From positions 1-40,137 of the forward strand of contig CALXLC010000003.1 in assembly GCA_944389095.1 (NCBI GenBank): a DNA stretch of 40,137 bases, in the 5' to 3' direction. This DNA comes from an uncultured Alphaproteobacteria bacterium (GTDB taxonomy: Bacteria; Pseudomonadota; Alphaproteobacteria; RF32; CAG-239). The stretch's first letter is position 1; the number at the start of each line of letters is the position of its first letter. The notes beneath the pieces are model-generated. The model saw only the letters and a program-made list of their open reading frames with translations. It had not been told where the DNA came from and ran no database searches. A program made the position numbers and the translations under genes. Positions 7,111 through 14,390 of this stretch are shown here, piece after piece.

Positions 7111-8088
7111 ATGAAAAGAACTTTATGGGCCCTTTTTGACGACAGGGCGGGCAGCGTCGGACAAGCTAAAGGGATTTTGCCCCTGCTGAACGATGATTTT
7201 GAAGTTGAAATCAAAACAATCGCTTATAATCGTCTGGCGGCTTTGCCGAATTGTCTGCTGGGAGCCAGTCTGCTCGGCGTTGACCGCCGGAACAGTTCTT
7301 TAACAGAGCCGCCGTACCCGGATTTGGTTCTTTCAATCAGTCGCCGGACGGCGCCGATTGCCCGCTATATCAGAAAAAAATCCGGCGGGCACAGCAAAAT
7401 CGTGCAGCTGATGTATCCGGGAAAATGCGGTTTGCAAGATATGGCCTTGGTTGTCGTTCCTGAGCATGACCGGCAAAAATGTCCGAAAACAGGAAATATC
7501 ATGTTTGTGACCGGTTGCGCGCACCGGGTGACGCCTCAGGCAATGACGGAAGCGGCCGCCCGCTGGGAAAGTGTTTTTGCGTCTCTGCCCAAACCGTGGA
7601 CGACGGTAATCGTAGGCGGCGCAATTAAAGGAAAACCTTTCAGTGCCGATAATGCCGCCGCTTTGGGAAGCTTTTTGCAAAAGACGGTTAGGCAGACCGG
7701 CGGTTCGCTGCTGATTACGACATCCCGGAGGACGGGACGGGAGGCCGAAGATATTATAAAAAAAGCTGTTGAGGGTATCCCTGCTTATACTTACTGGTGG
7801 GGAGAGAAAAAAGATAATCCGATAATGGGTTTTTATGCTCTTGCGGACAGAATCGTGGTGACCGGAGACACGGTGTCCATGTGCAGCGAGGCCTGCGGCA
7901 GCGGTCATCCGGTCTTGGTTTTTTGCGGCAAAAACTGGCTGCAGCCCAAGCATGAACGCTTTGTCCGTTCGTTGTGCGACGGCGGGTATGCCGTTTTGGC
8001 GGAGGATTCGCAAGTCTTGTCTTTTGTTCCGGCGCGGCGGCTTGATCCGGCCGCAGAAATTGCCGCACGGATAAAATCTTTGTTCTAG
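7111..8088 (+). CDS. ELM1 / GtrOC1-family protein (DUF1022)
   Basis: This 325-residue protein belongs to the family named after plant ELM1, needed for mitochondrial fission, whose bacterial members are widespread in Alphaproteobacteria and have a glycosyltransferase-B-like fold without proven activity. Seen here are the N-terminal LWALFDDRAGSVGQAKGI, the IVGGAIKGKPFS turn and the C-terminal half with the VVTGDTVSMCSEACGSGHPVLVF stretch, which resembles a nucleotide-sugar binding site. It has no signal peptide. Its stop codon overlaps the stop of the convergent rquA in a shared CTAG. In many relatives it neighbours LPS or lipid genes; no such context is visible here. Confidence 0.85.
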   Translation: MKRTLWALFDDRAGSVGQAKGILPLLNDDFEVEIKTIAYNRLAALPNCLLGASLLGVDRRNSSLTEPPYPDLVLSISRRTAPIARYIRKKSGGHSKIVQLMYPGKCGLQDMALVVVPEHDRQKCPKTGNIMFVTGCAHRVTPQAMTEAAARWESVFASLPKPWTTVIVGGAIKGKPFSADNAAALGSFLQKTVRQTGGSLLITTSRRTGREAEDIIKKAVEGIPAYTYWWGEKKDNPIMGFYALADRIVVTGDTVSMCSEACGSGHPVLVFCGKNWLQPKHERFVRSLCDGGYAVLAEDSQVLSFVPARRLDPAAEIAARIKSLF

Positions 8089-8852
8089 TCTTCAAAAAAG
8101 AAATTATCTTTATGCGGTTCCGGATCCTGCATTCCTTCCAACGGGCCGGTTTTTTTGGTCGCGACGACTTTTTGGTAAATGCCGCCGAAATAGGTGCTTT
8201 TGCGCCAGATATAGTCAAATTTGTTTTTGGCGAAGGTTTCGATGCCGCGATCCCATAGTTTTTCGACAAAGGGATTGTAAAGGCGGTTATACATCCGGAT
8301 AAAATAGCGCAGCGGGTTCCACCAATAAGGACTGTGATGGTCAATAAAAATGACGTTTCCGCCGTCTTTGACCAAATTCAAAGCGTTGTTGATGACTTTG
8401 CTTTTGGTAACGGGGGGAAGTTCCTGCAACAGCATAAAACAAATGACGCAGTCATATTTTTCTTCACTTTTGTATGTTGCGGCATCTGCGCAGATAAACT
8501 GCAGCCCGGGATAAATGTCGCCGTATTTTTCACGATTGCGGGAGACCTGCAGGGAATTGATGTCAATGACGTCAATTTGTCCGTAGGCGCCGACGCGCAT
8601 GGCAACCTCGTCTATTTCTCTGCCGAAGACGGCTCCCATTTGAAGAACTCTCTGGTTTTGGCGCAGTTCATGCAGCAGCGCCGTGACCAACCGGTTGTAT
8701 TGAAACATGCTGCGCAGCAGGCACGAGAAACGGCTGTCATATCTCAGGCTGCGGTTAAGGTCGCCGTAGGTGCTTCCGTAAAAAAAGCTGCTGTATGCCG
8801 GGACGGGCAGCGGTGTAATCCGGTCTTGTTCGATTTGTTTTGGCTTTATCAT
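8085..8852 (-). CDS. rquA: Rhodoquinone biosynthesis protein RquA
   Basis: RquA converts ubiquinone into rhodoquinone, the low-potential quinone used for fumarate reduction in anaerobic respiration. It has a class I methyltransferase fold but uses S-adenosylmethionine as amino donor. In these 255 residues the hallmarks are visible: a non-canonical motif I (VLQMGAVFG, 69-77) in place of the usual D/E-x-G-x-G-x-G, the acidic loop DVID (94-97), FMLLQELP (139-146), DHHSPYWWNPLRY (171-183) and the C-terminal YFGGIYQKVV (221-230), which UbiG- and UbiE-type methyltransferases lack. Its ATG overlaps the stop of the Hpt gene by four bases. Alternative: a related methyltransferase with unknown substrate. 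Confidence 0.82.
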   Translation of the reverse strand: MIKPKQIEQDRITPLPVPAYSSFFYGSTYGDLNRSLRYDSRFSCLLRSMFQYNRLVTALLHELRQNQRVLQMGAVFGREIDEVAMRVGAYGQIDVIDINSLQVSRNREKYGDIYPGLQFICADAATYKSEEKYDCVICFMLLQELPPVTKSKVINNALNLVKDGGNVIFIDHHSPYWWNPLRYFIRMYNRLYNPFVEKLWDRGIETFAKNKFDYIWRKSTYFGGIYQKVVATKKTGPLEGMQDPEPHKDNFFFED

Positions 8853-9193
8853 TGTTCAATTTTCCCTGAATTCAGATATTCGGTTACTTTGTCGGTGCTT
8901 TCCAGAAAGCTGCCGCGGATTTTTTGAATTTGCCGCGGCAGTTTGTGCAGCCGCCGGGCAAGGATGTTTTCTTCGGCTTCGGCACATAAAGCGGAAAATT
9001 CTTCCAGCCCGAAAACCAGGCTGCCGGATTTCCAGTTATGAAAGCAGTTTTTTTGTTCATCCGGCGTTTTCTGTTCAAAATTATCCCAGTTGCGGGCGGA
9101 AACGGTCAAAAATTCATCCCATAACCGGCGGATTTTGGCGTTTCCGAAAACGGCGGCGTATTCTTGCAGACGTTGTGTATTGAATTTATTCAT
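8849..9193 (-). CDS. Histidine phosphotransfer (Hpt) domain protein
   Basis: The 114-residue, all-helical protein carries a degenerate Hpt motif FHNWKSGSLVFG around His-52, followed by helix LEEFSALCAEAEENIL, which matches the H-x-L-K-G-(S/A)...L...C..LE pattern of phosphotransfer domains. Such proteins relay phosphate between a hybrid kinase and a response regulator. It overlaps the end of the response regulator gene by eight bases and the start of rquA by four, so all three are one unit. The match rests on a short motif and context; a kinase partner is not in the window. Confidence 0.7.
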   Translation of the reverse strand: MNKFNTQRLQEYAAVFGNAKIRRLWDEFLTVSARNWDNFEQKTPDEQKNCFHNWKSGSLVFGLEEFSALCAEAEENILARRLHKLPRQIQKIRGSFLESTDKVTEYLNSGKIEQ

Positions 9194-9860
9194 TGGGCTT
9201 GATTAATCCGAGATGAGTGGCTTCCACAACCGCGCCGGTGCGATTGTAGACGTTCAGAAGTTTCAAAATGGCGGTTACGTGCAGTTTGACGGTTCCTTCG
9301 GTGAGGCCGAGTTCGTAAGCAATTTGTTTGTTGGATTTTCCTTGAGAAATCAGGCGGATAACGTCAATCTGCCGGGGGGACAGAATTTTGACTTTTTCTT
9401 TGACATCTTGTGTTTCGGGAATTTGTTCTACCTGTTTAAGGAGGTCAAATTTGTTTTGATTGGTGTTTTGCAGAAGTTCCGGCGGAATGTAGACGCCTCC
9501 CGACAGCACCAGGTTAACGGCGCTGATGATGACGGCATTGGATGAGGCTTTGGAAATATATCCGGCGGCTCCGATTTCAATGCTTTTTTGCACGATTTCC
9601 TTATCAAAAACGGCAGAGAGGATGATTATCGGCGTTTCGGGAAGGGTGAGGTGAATCTTTTGGATGGCGTCCAGCCATTGGGAGCCGGGCATGGCCAAAT
9701 CGGTCAATACCAGGTTGAAATCTTTTTGTTCGTCGATGATTTTGAATATTTCCGAGTAGTCTTTGGCAAATACCAGCTGCGCATCAGGGTAGTTGTCGCT
9801 TAAAATAAGCTCCAGCCCTTTAAGAAACAGTTCATGGTCATCCGCAACTAAAATTTTCAA
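9186..9860 (-). CDS. LuxR/NarL-family response regulator
   Basis: A 224-residue two-domain regulator. The receiver (1-120) shows acidic DDH at 7-9, phospho-acceptor Asp-54 in VLTDLAMPG, Ser at the switch position (ILSA) and Lys in ISKAS. The C-terminal LuxR helix-turn-helix (about 160-215) reads LSPRQIDVIRLISQGKSNKQIA...TVKLHV, typical of NarL/FixJ proteins. The start is TTG at 9860 with AAGGAG seven bases upstream. It lies 15 nt after rsmE and before the Hpt and rquA genes. By position it is the obvious candidate to control rquA or anaerobic respiration, but this is inference. Confidence 0.92.
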   Translation of the reverse strand: MKILVADDHELFLKGLELILSDNYPDAQLVFAKDYSEIFKIIDEQKDFNLVLTDLAMPGSQWLDAIQKIHLTLPETPIIILSAVFDKEIVQKSIEIGAAGYISKASSNAVIISAVNLVLSGGVYIPPELLQNTNQNKFDLLKQVEQIPETQDVKEKVKILSPRQIDVIRLISQGKSNKQIAYELGLTEGTVKLHVTAILKLLNVYNRTGAVVEATHLGLIKPNE

Positions 9861-9875
9861 TGGTTTTCTCCTTTT

Positions 9876-10613
9876 TTATTTCCAGTCTCCAGCAGCTGCC
9901 TGCCAAAGCGCCAGTGCTGCGGCAACAGCGGTTTCCGCCCGCAGAATCCGCGGTCCGAGAGAAACCCCCCTGACGAACGGCTGTCGGCGCAGCAGGAGCA
10001 GTTCTTCTTCCGAAAAACCGCCTTCCGGTCCGACCAGAATTGCGGCCGGTTTGCCTGCCGCAGTTTGGAACGATTCCAGGGCCGGTTGTCCGCCGCCGCT
10101 TTCGTCCATCAGAAAGATTATTCTGTTTATATCCCAATTTTTTAAAATATTGGTTAAAGTCTGCACCGGTATGATTTCCGGCACATCCAGACGCCGGCAT
10201 TGTTCCGCGGCTTCGACGGCCTGAGCCCGGTAACGTTCGGTACGGACGGTTTCCGCGTTGGTATAGGCCGTGTAAACGGGGAGGATTTTTGAAATGCCGA
10301 GTTCGGTCGCTTTTTCGATAATGTAATCGGTGCGTTCTTTTTTGACCGGGGCAAACAGCAGCCAGATATCCGGTGCGGCAGCAAACGGCCGGAGAAAACG
10401 GTCAATCCTCAGGACAGTTTGTTTTTTGTGCGGCAGGGTTACGGCGCAAAGATATTCGCCGTCTGCGCCGTTGAAGCAGATGATATTTTCGCCTTGTTTC
10501 AGGCGCATGACGTTGCAAATGTAATGGGATGTGTCCGGTGAAAGAGTAAGTTCCCGGTTTTCGGAGAGAGGGACATCTAAGAACAAACGGGGCGGGTTCT
10601 TTGTTTTGCTCAT
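9876..10613 (-). CDS. rsmE: 16S rRNA (uracil-1498-N3)-methyltransferase
   Basis: RsmE methylates U1498 in helix 44 of 16S rRNA in the assembled 30S subunit. The 245 residues contain the N-terminal PUA-like domain (about 1-75) and the SPOUT knot domain with KKERTDYIIEKATELG (about 113-128), AAEQCRR, LVGPEGGFSEEE (near 195) and the C-terminal LGPRILRAETAV knot. All signatures of the family are present and the length is typical. Its ATG overlaps the stop of the upstream secreted protein gene in ATGA, and the response regulator follows after 15 nt. Confidence 0.96.
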   Translation of the reverse strand: MSKTKNPPRLFLDVPLSENRELTLSPDTSHYICNVMRLKQGENIICFNGADGEYLCAVTLPHKKQTVLRIDRFLRPFAAAPDIWLLFAPVKKERTDYIIEKATELGISKILPVYTAYTNAETVRTERYRAQAVEAAEQCRRLDVPEIIPVQTLTNILKNWDINRIIFLMDESGGGQPALESFQTAAGKPAAILVGPEGGFSEEELLLLRRQPFVRGVSLGPRILRAETAVAAALALWQAAAGDWK

Positions 10614-11134
10614 GGCGTTACCCTGATGCGAAGAATGCGGCTTTGCAGACAGCGGCGGTCATCGGTTTGGTTGTCCAGATATAACTTTGTGGTTCCCGGG
10701 ACCACTGACTGGAACTCAAGAATACGGATGTCATTTTGCTTTTGAGAACTGACAGGTTTGATGATTTCTTCGTTGGTGTCAATGTGCCAAGAGGTGCCGT
10801 CCGCCTCGGGCAGTTCCAGTTTTAAAATATAATTTAACGGGATTTTGACATTGCGCAGGTCGTTGGTTTGCAGGCTGAGTGTCAGTACCGGCGCCGGCTG
10901 TTCGGGGAGAATCTTTTCGGCAATGGCTTCAAAATCTACGCTTTGGCCGCTGGGGACGGGGACAAAAGCCGCGTCGGATGCCGGTTGCTTGCTGTCTTCC
11001 TGCGGAACGGTTGCCGTAGTACGGGCTACATTTTGAAACGAAAAGGCTTTTTGCGGACTTTGAGCGACAAAAGCCTGCGCCGGGCCGGCGAGGGCCGCCA
11101 AAACGGCAAGTAATGCAACAGGTGTTTTTTTCAT
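10610..11134 (-). CDS. Secreted protein of unknown function
   Basis: The 174-residue protein starts with a signal peptide (MKKTPVALLAVLAALAGPAQA, cleavage before Phe-22). A low-complexity Pro/Ala/Gln segment (about 30-80) leads to a beta-rich C-terminal domain, about 85-174, ending in RILRIRVTP. The pattern with DGTSWHID, FQSVVPGTTKLYLD and a final beta strand faintly recalls chagasin-type (I42) protease inhibitors, but diagnostic loops are not clear, so I do not assign it. The ATG at 11134 follows GGGGAG and matches the signal peptide; an ATG ten codons earlier would place charged residues in front. It is translationally coupled to rsmE. Confidence 0.75.
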   Translation of the reverse strand: MKKTPVALLAVLAALAGPAQAFVAQSPQKAFSFQNVARTTATVPQEDSKQPASDAAFVPVPSGQSVDFEAIAEKILPEQPAPVLTLSLQTNDLRNVKIPLNYILKLELPEADGTSWHIDTNEEIIKPVSSQKQNDIRILEFQSVVPGTTKLYLDNQTDDRRCLQSRILRIRVTP

Positions 11135-11257
11135 TTTCTTTCTCCCCAAAACATTTCGTGGCATAAATCCGAAATTATGGTGTACACCTTTAGTTTATCG
11201 GTTATTTTAGCAAATAGAAAGTAAAATTTTGGTTACATTTGAGTTGCGGAACAGAGA

Positions 11258-11929
11258 ATGATTATTACGATAGATGGTCCGGCCGCCGCCGGAAAAGGAA
11301 CTCTGGCGGGAACGTTGTCCCGAAAATATAATCTGGCGTATTTTGATACCGGTATGGTTTACCGGGCCGTCGGGTTGGAAATGGTTTTGACCCGTCAGGA
11401 TGTGACGGATGAAAATTCGGCCGAGAGGGTTGCCAAGGATTTGACCTTTCAAAAAATGCATATGTTAGCCGAGAATCGGGATTTTCGTTCCGATGTGGGC
11501 GGCAAGGCGGCATCCGTGGTATCGGCTCATCCTAAGGTACGGAAGGCGCTGCTCAAAATGCAGCAGGATTTTTCCCTTAATCCGACATTTGCGGACGGAA
11601 CTCCCGCCGCGGGGGCTATTTATGACGGCCGGGATACCGGAACGGTGGTTTGTCCGCAGGCTGACGTTAAGTTTTTTGTGACGGCTTCGCCGGAAGTGCG
11701 GGCCATGCGCCGATTTAAGGAATTTCAGCAAAAAGGAATCGAGACGACTTATGAGAAAGTGCTGGCGGATATGAAAGCGCGCGACGAGCGGGATTCCCAA
11801 AGAGCCGCCGCCCCCCTGAAACCGGCTCCTGACGCGGTTATTCTGGATACTTCGGCTCTTTCAATCGAAGAGGTCATCAAAAAAGCGGAAGAAATTATCT
11901 CTCAAAAGCAAAAATCGCTTGAAAAATAA
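11258..11929 (+). CDS. cmk: Cytidylate kinase
   Basis: Cmk phosphorylates CMP and dCMP with ATP in pyrimidine nucleotide recycling. The 223-residue protein shows the P-loop GPAAAGKG (7-14), the DTG-x-x-YR substrate motif (DTGMVYRAVG), YDGRDTGTVVCPQADVKFFVTASPEVRAMRR with the NMP-contacting arginines, and the lid arginines in DMKARDERDSQR. It lacks any fused domain. It stands directly upstream of rpsA, the arrangement conserved in many proteobacteria. The rpsA promoter overlaps its last codons. Confidence 0.95.
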   Translation: MIITIDGPAAAGKGTLAGTLSRKYNLAYFDTGMVYRAVGLEMVLTRQDVTDENSAERVAKDLTFQKMHMLAENRDFRSDVGGKAASVVSAHPKVRKALLKMQQDFSLNPTFADGTPAAGAIYDGRDTGTVVCPQADVKFFVTASPEVRAMRRFKEFQQKGIETTYEKVLADMKARDERDSQRAAAPLKPAPDAVILDTSALSIEEVIKKAEEIISQKQKSLEK

Positions 11930-11946
11930 TATTTTGGATGTATAAA
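11919..11946 (+). promoter_or_regulatory. Promoter of rpsA, overlapping the end of cmk
   Basis: TTGAAA (11,919-11,924), a 16-nt spacer and TATAAA (11,941-11,946) straddle the cmk stop. Transcripts would start near 11,953, giving an rpsA leader of about 95 nt that includes the hairpin at 11,960-11,996. Confidence 0.55.
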
Positions 11947-11959
11947 GATATCGCTTTGA

Positions 11960-11996
11960 GCAGCGGGGTGCGCCGCTGCCGGTGTTTTTTGTTTTT
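11960..11996 (+). terminator. Terminator-like hairpin in the cmk-rpsA gap
   Basis: GCAGCGG (11,960-11,966) pairs perfectly with CCGCTGC (11,973-11,979) and is followed by T-rich sequence (11,984-11,996). It could simply end cmk transcripts. Because the only promoter I see for rpsA lies upstream of it, it may instead act as an attenuator or regulatory leader of rpsA. Confidence 0.65.
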
Positions 11997-12047
11997 AAAT
12001 TCGCACAAGTCCGCCCAAGGGGCCGGCAATTTAATTGAAATTTATTA

Positions 12048-13730
12048 ATGACCAATACAGAAATTAAAATTCCCGAAATGACCGAAAATTTTGAAGCCCT
12101 GCTGAATGAACAGTTTGGCGACAAGGGTTTGGTCGGTTCGGTTGTTAAGGGAACCATCATCAAAGTAACTCCGGACTATGCCACGGTTGACGTCGGCCTG
12201 AAATCCGAGGGTCGTATTCCGCTGCGCGAGTTTGGCCAAAATGCCGAACTGAAGGTCGGTGACCAGGTGGAAGTTTATGTTGACCGTTATGAAGACAAAG
12301 ACGGCAACATTGTTTTGTCCCGTGAAAAAGCCCGCCGCGAAGAAGCCTGGCATGATCTTGAAAAATGCCTTAATTCCGGCGAGAGAGTTAACGGAGTTAT
12401 CTTCGGACGCGTCAAGGGCGGCTTTACCGTTGATCTTAACGGTGCCATTGCTTTCCTGCCGGGTTCGCAGATTGATATTCGTCCTATTCGCGATATTACT
12501 CCGCTGATGGGTATCGTGCAGCCGTTCCAGATTTTGAAGATGGACAAAGTCAGAGGCAATATTGTGGTTTCCCGTCGCGTTGTTCTGGAAGAAACCCGTG
12601 CCGAAGCTCGTGCCGAATTGATTGATACTCTTAAGGAAGGTTCAATTCTGGAAGGTGTCGTCAAGAATATTACCGATTACGGTGCATTTATTGATCTTGG
12701 CGGCGTCGACGGTTTGCTGCATGTTACCGATATTTCCTGGAAACGGATTAATCATCCGGCGGAAGTTTTATCTGTCGGACAGACCGTTAAAGTTCAGGTT
12801 ATCAAGTTTAATGAAGACAATCAGCGCATCAGCCTGGGTATGAAACAGCTGGAAGCCGATCCGTGGCAGAATGTTGCCGAGAAGTACAAAGTCGGTGAAG
12901 TTTACAAGGGTAAAGTTACCAACATTACCGATTACGGCGCATTCGTCGAACTTGAAGACGGTATTGAAGGTTTGGTCCATGTTTCCGAAATGAGCTGGAC
13001 CCGCAAGAACGTTCATCCGGGCAAAATTGTTTCTACTTCTCAGGAAGTTGATGTTAAGGTTTTGGAAGTTGATGCCGACAAACGCCGCATCAGCCTCGGT
13101 ATTAAGCAGTGCACGCCGAATCCGTGGGCCGCTTATGTTGAAGAACATCCGGTCGGTTCCGTCATTGAGGGCAAAATTAAAAACATTACCGAATTCGGTT
13201 TGTTTGTCGGTTTGTCCGATGAAATCGACGGTATGATTCACTTGTCTGATATTTCTTGGGACAAGAGCGGTGAGGAAGCTGTTAAGGACTATGTCAAAGG
13301 TCAGGATATTCAGGCCAAAATTATTGATGTCGATGTTGAAAAAGAACGCATCAGCCTGGGCATCAAACAGTTGACCGAAAATACGCTGGCAACAGCTCTT
13401 GACGGTTTCAAAAAGGGTGATGTTGTCAAAGCAACGGTAACCGGTATTGAAGAAAAGGCTGTTACCGTTGAAGTCAACGGTGTTACCGCTTCCATCAAAA
13501 AATCTGATCTGGCAAAAGACAAGGCCGGACAGAATCCCGAAAACTTCAAAGAGGGTGATGTCGTCGAAGCTAAAGTTACTTCTGTTGACAAGAAAAACAA
13601 TAAGCTCGGTCTGTCAATCAAAGCATTGGAAATCGAAGAAGAGAAAAAGGCTCTGGAAGAATATTCTTCTAATTCCGGAAACTCTGCTCTCGGCGATGCT
13701 TTGGGTGAAGCCCTGAAGAAAAACGCCTGA
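12048..13730 (+). CDS. rpsA: 30S ribosomal protein S1
   Basis: S1 binds mRNA and helps load structured or leader-poor messages on the 30S subunit. The 560-residue protein has six S1 OB-fold repeats: two degenerate ribosome-binding ones (about 30-105 and 115-185), then four RNA-binding ones marked by the recurring ITDYGAFIDLGGVDGLLHVTD-type motif (about 200, 287, 374 and 460 on). RISLG ends repeats 3 to 5. Length is typical for proteobacteria. No Shine-Dalgarno precedes the ATG; the upstream sequence is A/U-rich, as at E. coli rpsA, whose translation S1 itself represses. A terminator follows. Confidence 0.97.
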   Translation: MTNTEIKIPEMTENFEALLNEQFGDKGLVGSVVKGTIIKVTPDYATVDVGLKSEGRIPLREFGQNAELKVGDQVEVYVDRYEDKDGNIVLSREKARREEAWHDLEKCLNSGERVNGVIFGRVKGGFTVDLNGAIAFLPGSQIDIRPIRDITPLMGIVQPFQILKMDKVRGNIVVSRRVVLEETRAEARAELIDTLKEGSILEGVVKNITDYGAFIDLGGVDGLLHVTDISWKRINHPAEVLSVGQTVKVQVIKFNEDNQRISLGMKQLEADPWQNVAEKYKVGEVYKGKVTNITDYGAFVELEDGIEGLVHVSEMSWTRKNVHPGKIVSTSQEVDVKVLEVDADKRRISLGIKQCTPNPWAAYVEEHPVGSVIEGKIKNITEFGLFVGLSDEIDGMIHLSDISWDKSGEEAVKDYVKGQDIQAKIIDVDVEKERISLGIKQLTENTLATALDGFKKGDVVKATVTGIEEKAVTVEVNGVTASIKKSDLAKDKAGQNPENFKEGDVVEAKVTSVDKKNNKLGLSIKALEIEEEKKALEEYSSNSGNSALGDALGEALKKNA

Positions 13731-13746
13731 TTTCGGGTGTTGATAC

Positions 13747-13782
13747 AAAATCTCCTGTCCTTGCGGGCAGGAGATTTTTTGT
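13747..13782 (+). terminator. Intrinsic terminator of rpsA
   Basis: AAAATCTCCTGTCC pairs with the GGGCAGGAGATTTT strand around a TTGC loop and is followed by further T residues. It lies 16 nt after the rpsA stop and could also serve the convergent acetyltransferase gene. Confidence 0.92.
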
Positions 13783-13793
13783 GCTTTAAAATT

Positions 13794-14231
13794 TTATAGG
13801 TCTTTCACCATTTTGGCGAAGGTGATGCCTTTTTCTTCAAAGATTTCACCTTCCTGATGGTAGCCGTTTTTTTCGTAAAAATGGATGACCGTTAACATTG
13901 CGTGCATGATGATTTTGTGATATCCGGCTTGTTTGGCACGATGTTCGGCATATTTAACCAAATCGCGGCCGATGCCTTCGCCCTGATATTTTGTGTCGAC
14001 GGCAACCTGCATCATGCGGATGGTATCATTGTCGACCGGAACCAACATTAATCCGCCGATAAGCTTGTCGTCCAGGCTTTCAATACAGCCGATATGCAGA
14101 TAATTGGCTTCCTGCTGGCGGTGCGAATCCAAAAATTTAAGTCCCAGGGGTTCTAGCAGAATTTTGTAACGAAGTTCTACCAGTTCATCATAACGGCTGG
14201 AGCCGAAGTCAATGTCGATAATTTTTCTCAT
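13794..14231 (-). CDS. GNAT-family N-acetyltransferase
   Basis: The 145-residue protein has the GNAT fold that transfers acetyl from acetyl-CoA to an amine. The core reads MMQVAVDTKYQGEGIGRDLVKYAEHRAKQAGY, with the acetyl-CoA pyrophosphate loop Q-x-x-G-x-G/A as QGEGIG, followed by FYEKNGYHQEGEIFEEKGI, typical of the C-terminal part. The substrate cannot be told. I chose the ATG at 14,231, which has GGAGGT six bases upstream; a TTG five codons earlier includes the ribosome binding site itself. A near-consensus promoter lies at 14,261-14,290. Confidence 0.88.
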   Translation of the reverse strand: MRKIIDIDFGSSRYDELVELRYKILLEPLGLKFLDSHRQQEANYLHIGCIESLDDKLIGGLMLVPVDNDTIRMMQVAVDTKYQGEGIGRDLVKYAEHRAKQAGYHKIIMHAMLTVIHFYEKNGYHQEGEIFEEKGITFAKMVKDL

Positions 14232-14260
14232 GACGCACCTCCGCAAATTTAGATACTTTG

Positions 14261-14290
14261 ATTATAGTCCCAATTATATAATCTAGTCAA
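14261..14290 (-). promoter_or_regulatory. Near-consensus promoter of the GNAT gene
   Basis: On the minus strand TTGACT (14,290-14,285), an 18-nt A/T-rich spacer and a perfect TATAAT (14,266-14,261) stand 30 nt before the ATG at 14,231. Confidence 0.8.
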
Positions 14291-14390
14291 TCGGAATAGA
14301 AAAGAGGGGGATGAAATTTATTGGTTGCAGATTTAAAAAAATCCTTTATTTTCTTAGTCAAGAAGTCAGAAAGAAGGATTGGTGAAACAG

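Noticed and set aside
7333..8013. 226-codon frame antisense to the ELM1-family gene
   Set aside because: The plus-strand frame has family motifs and the antisense one none.
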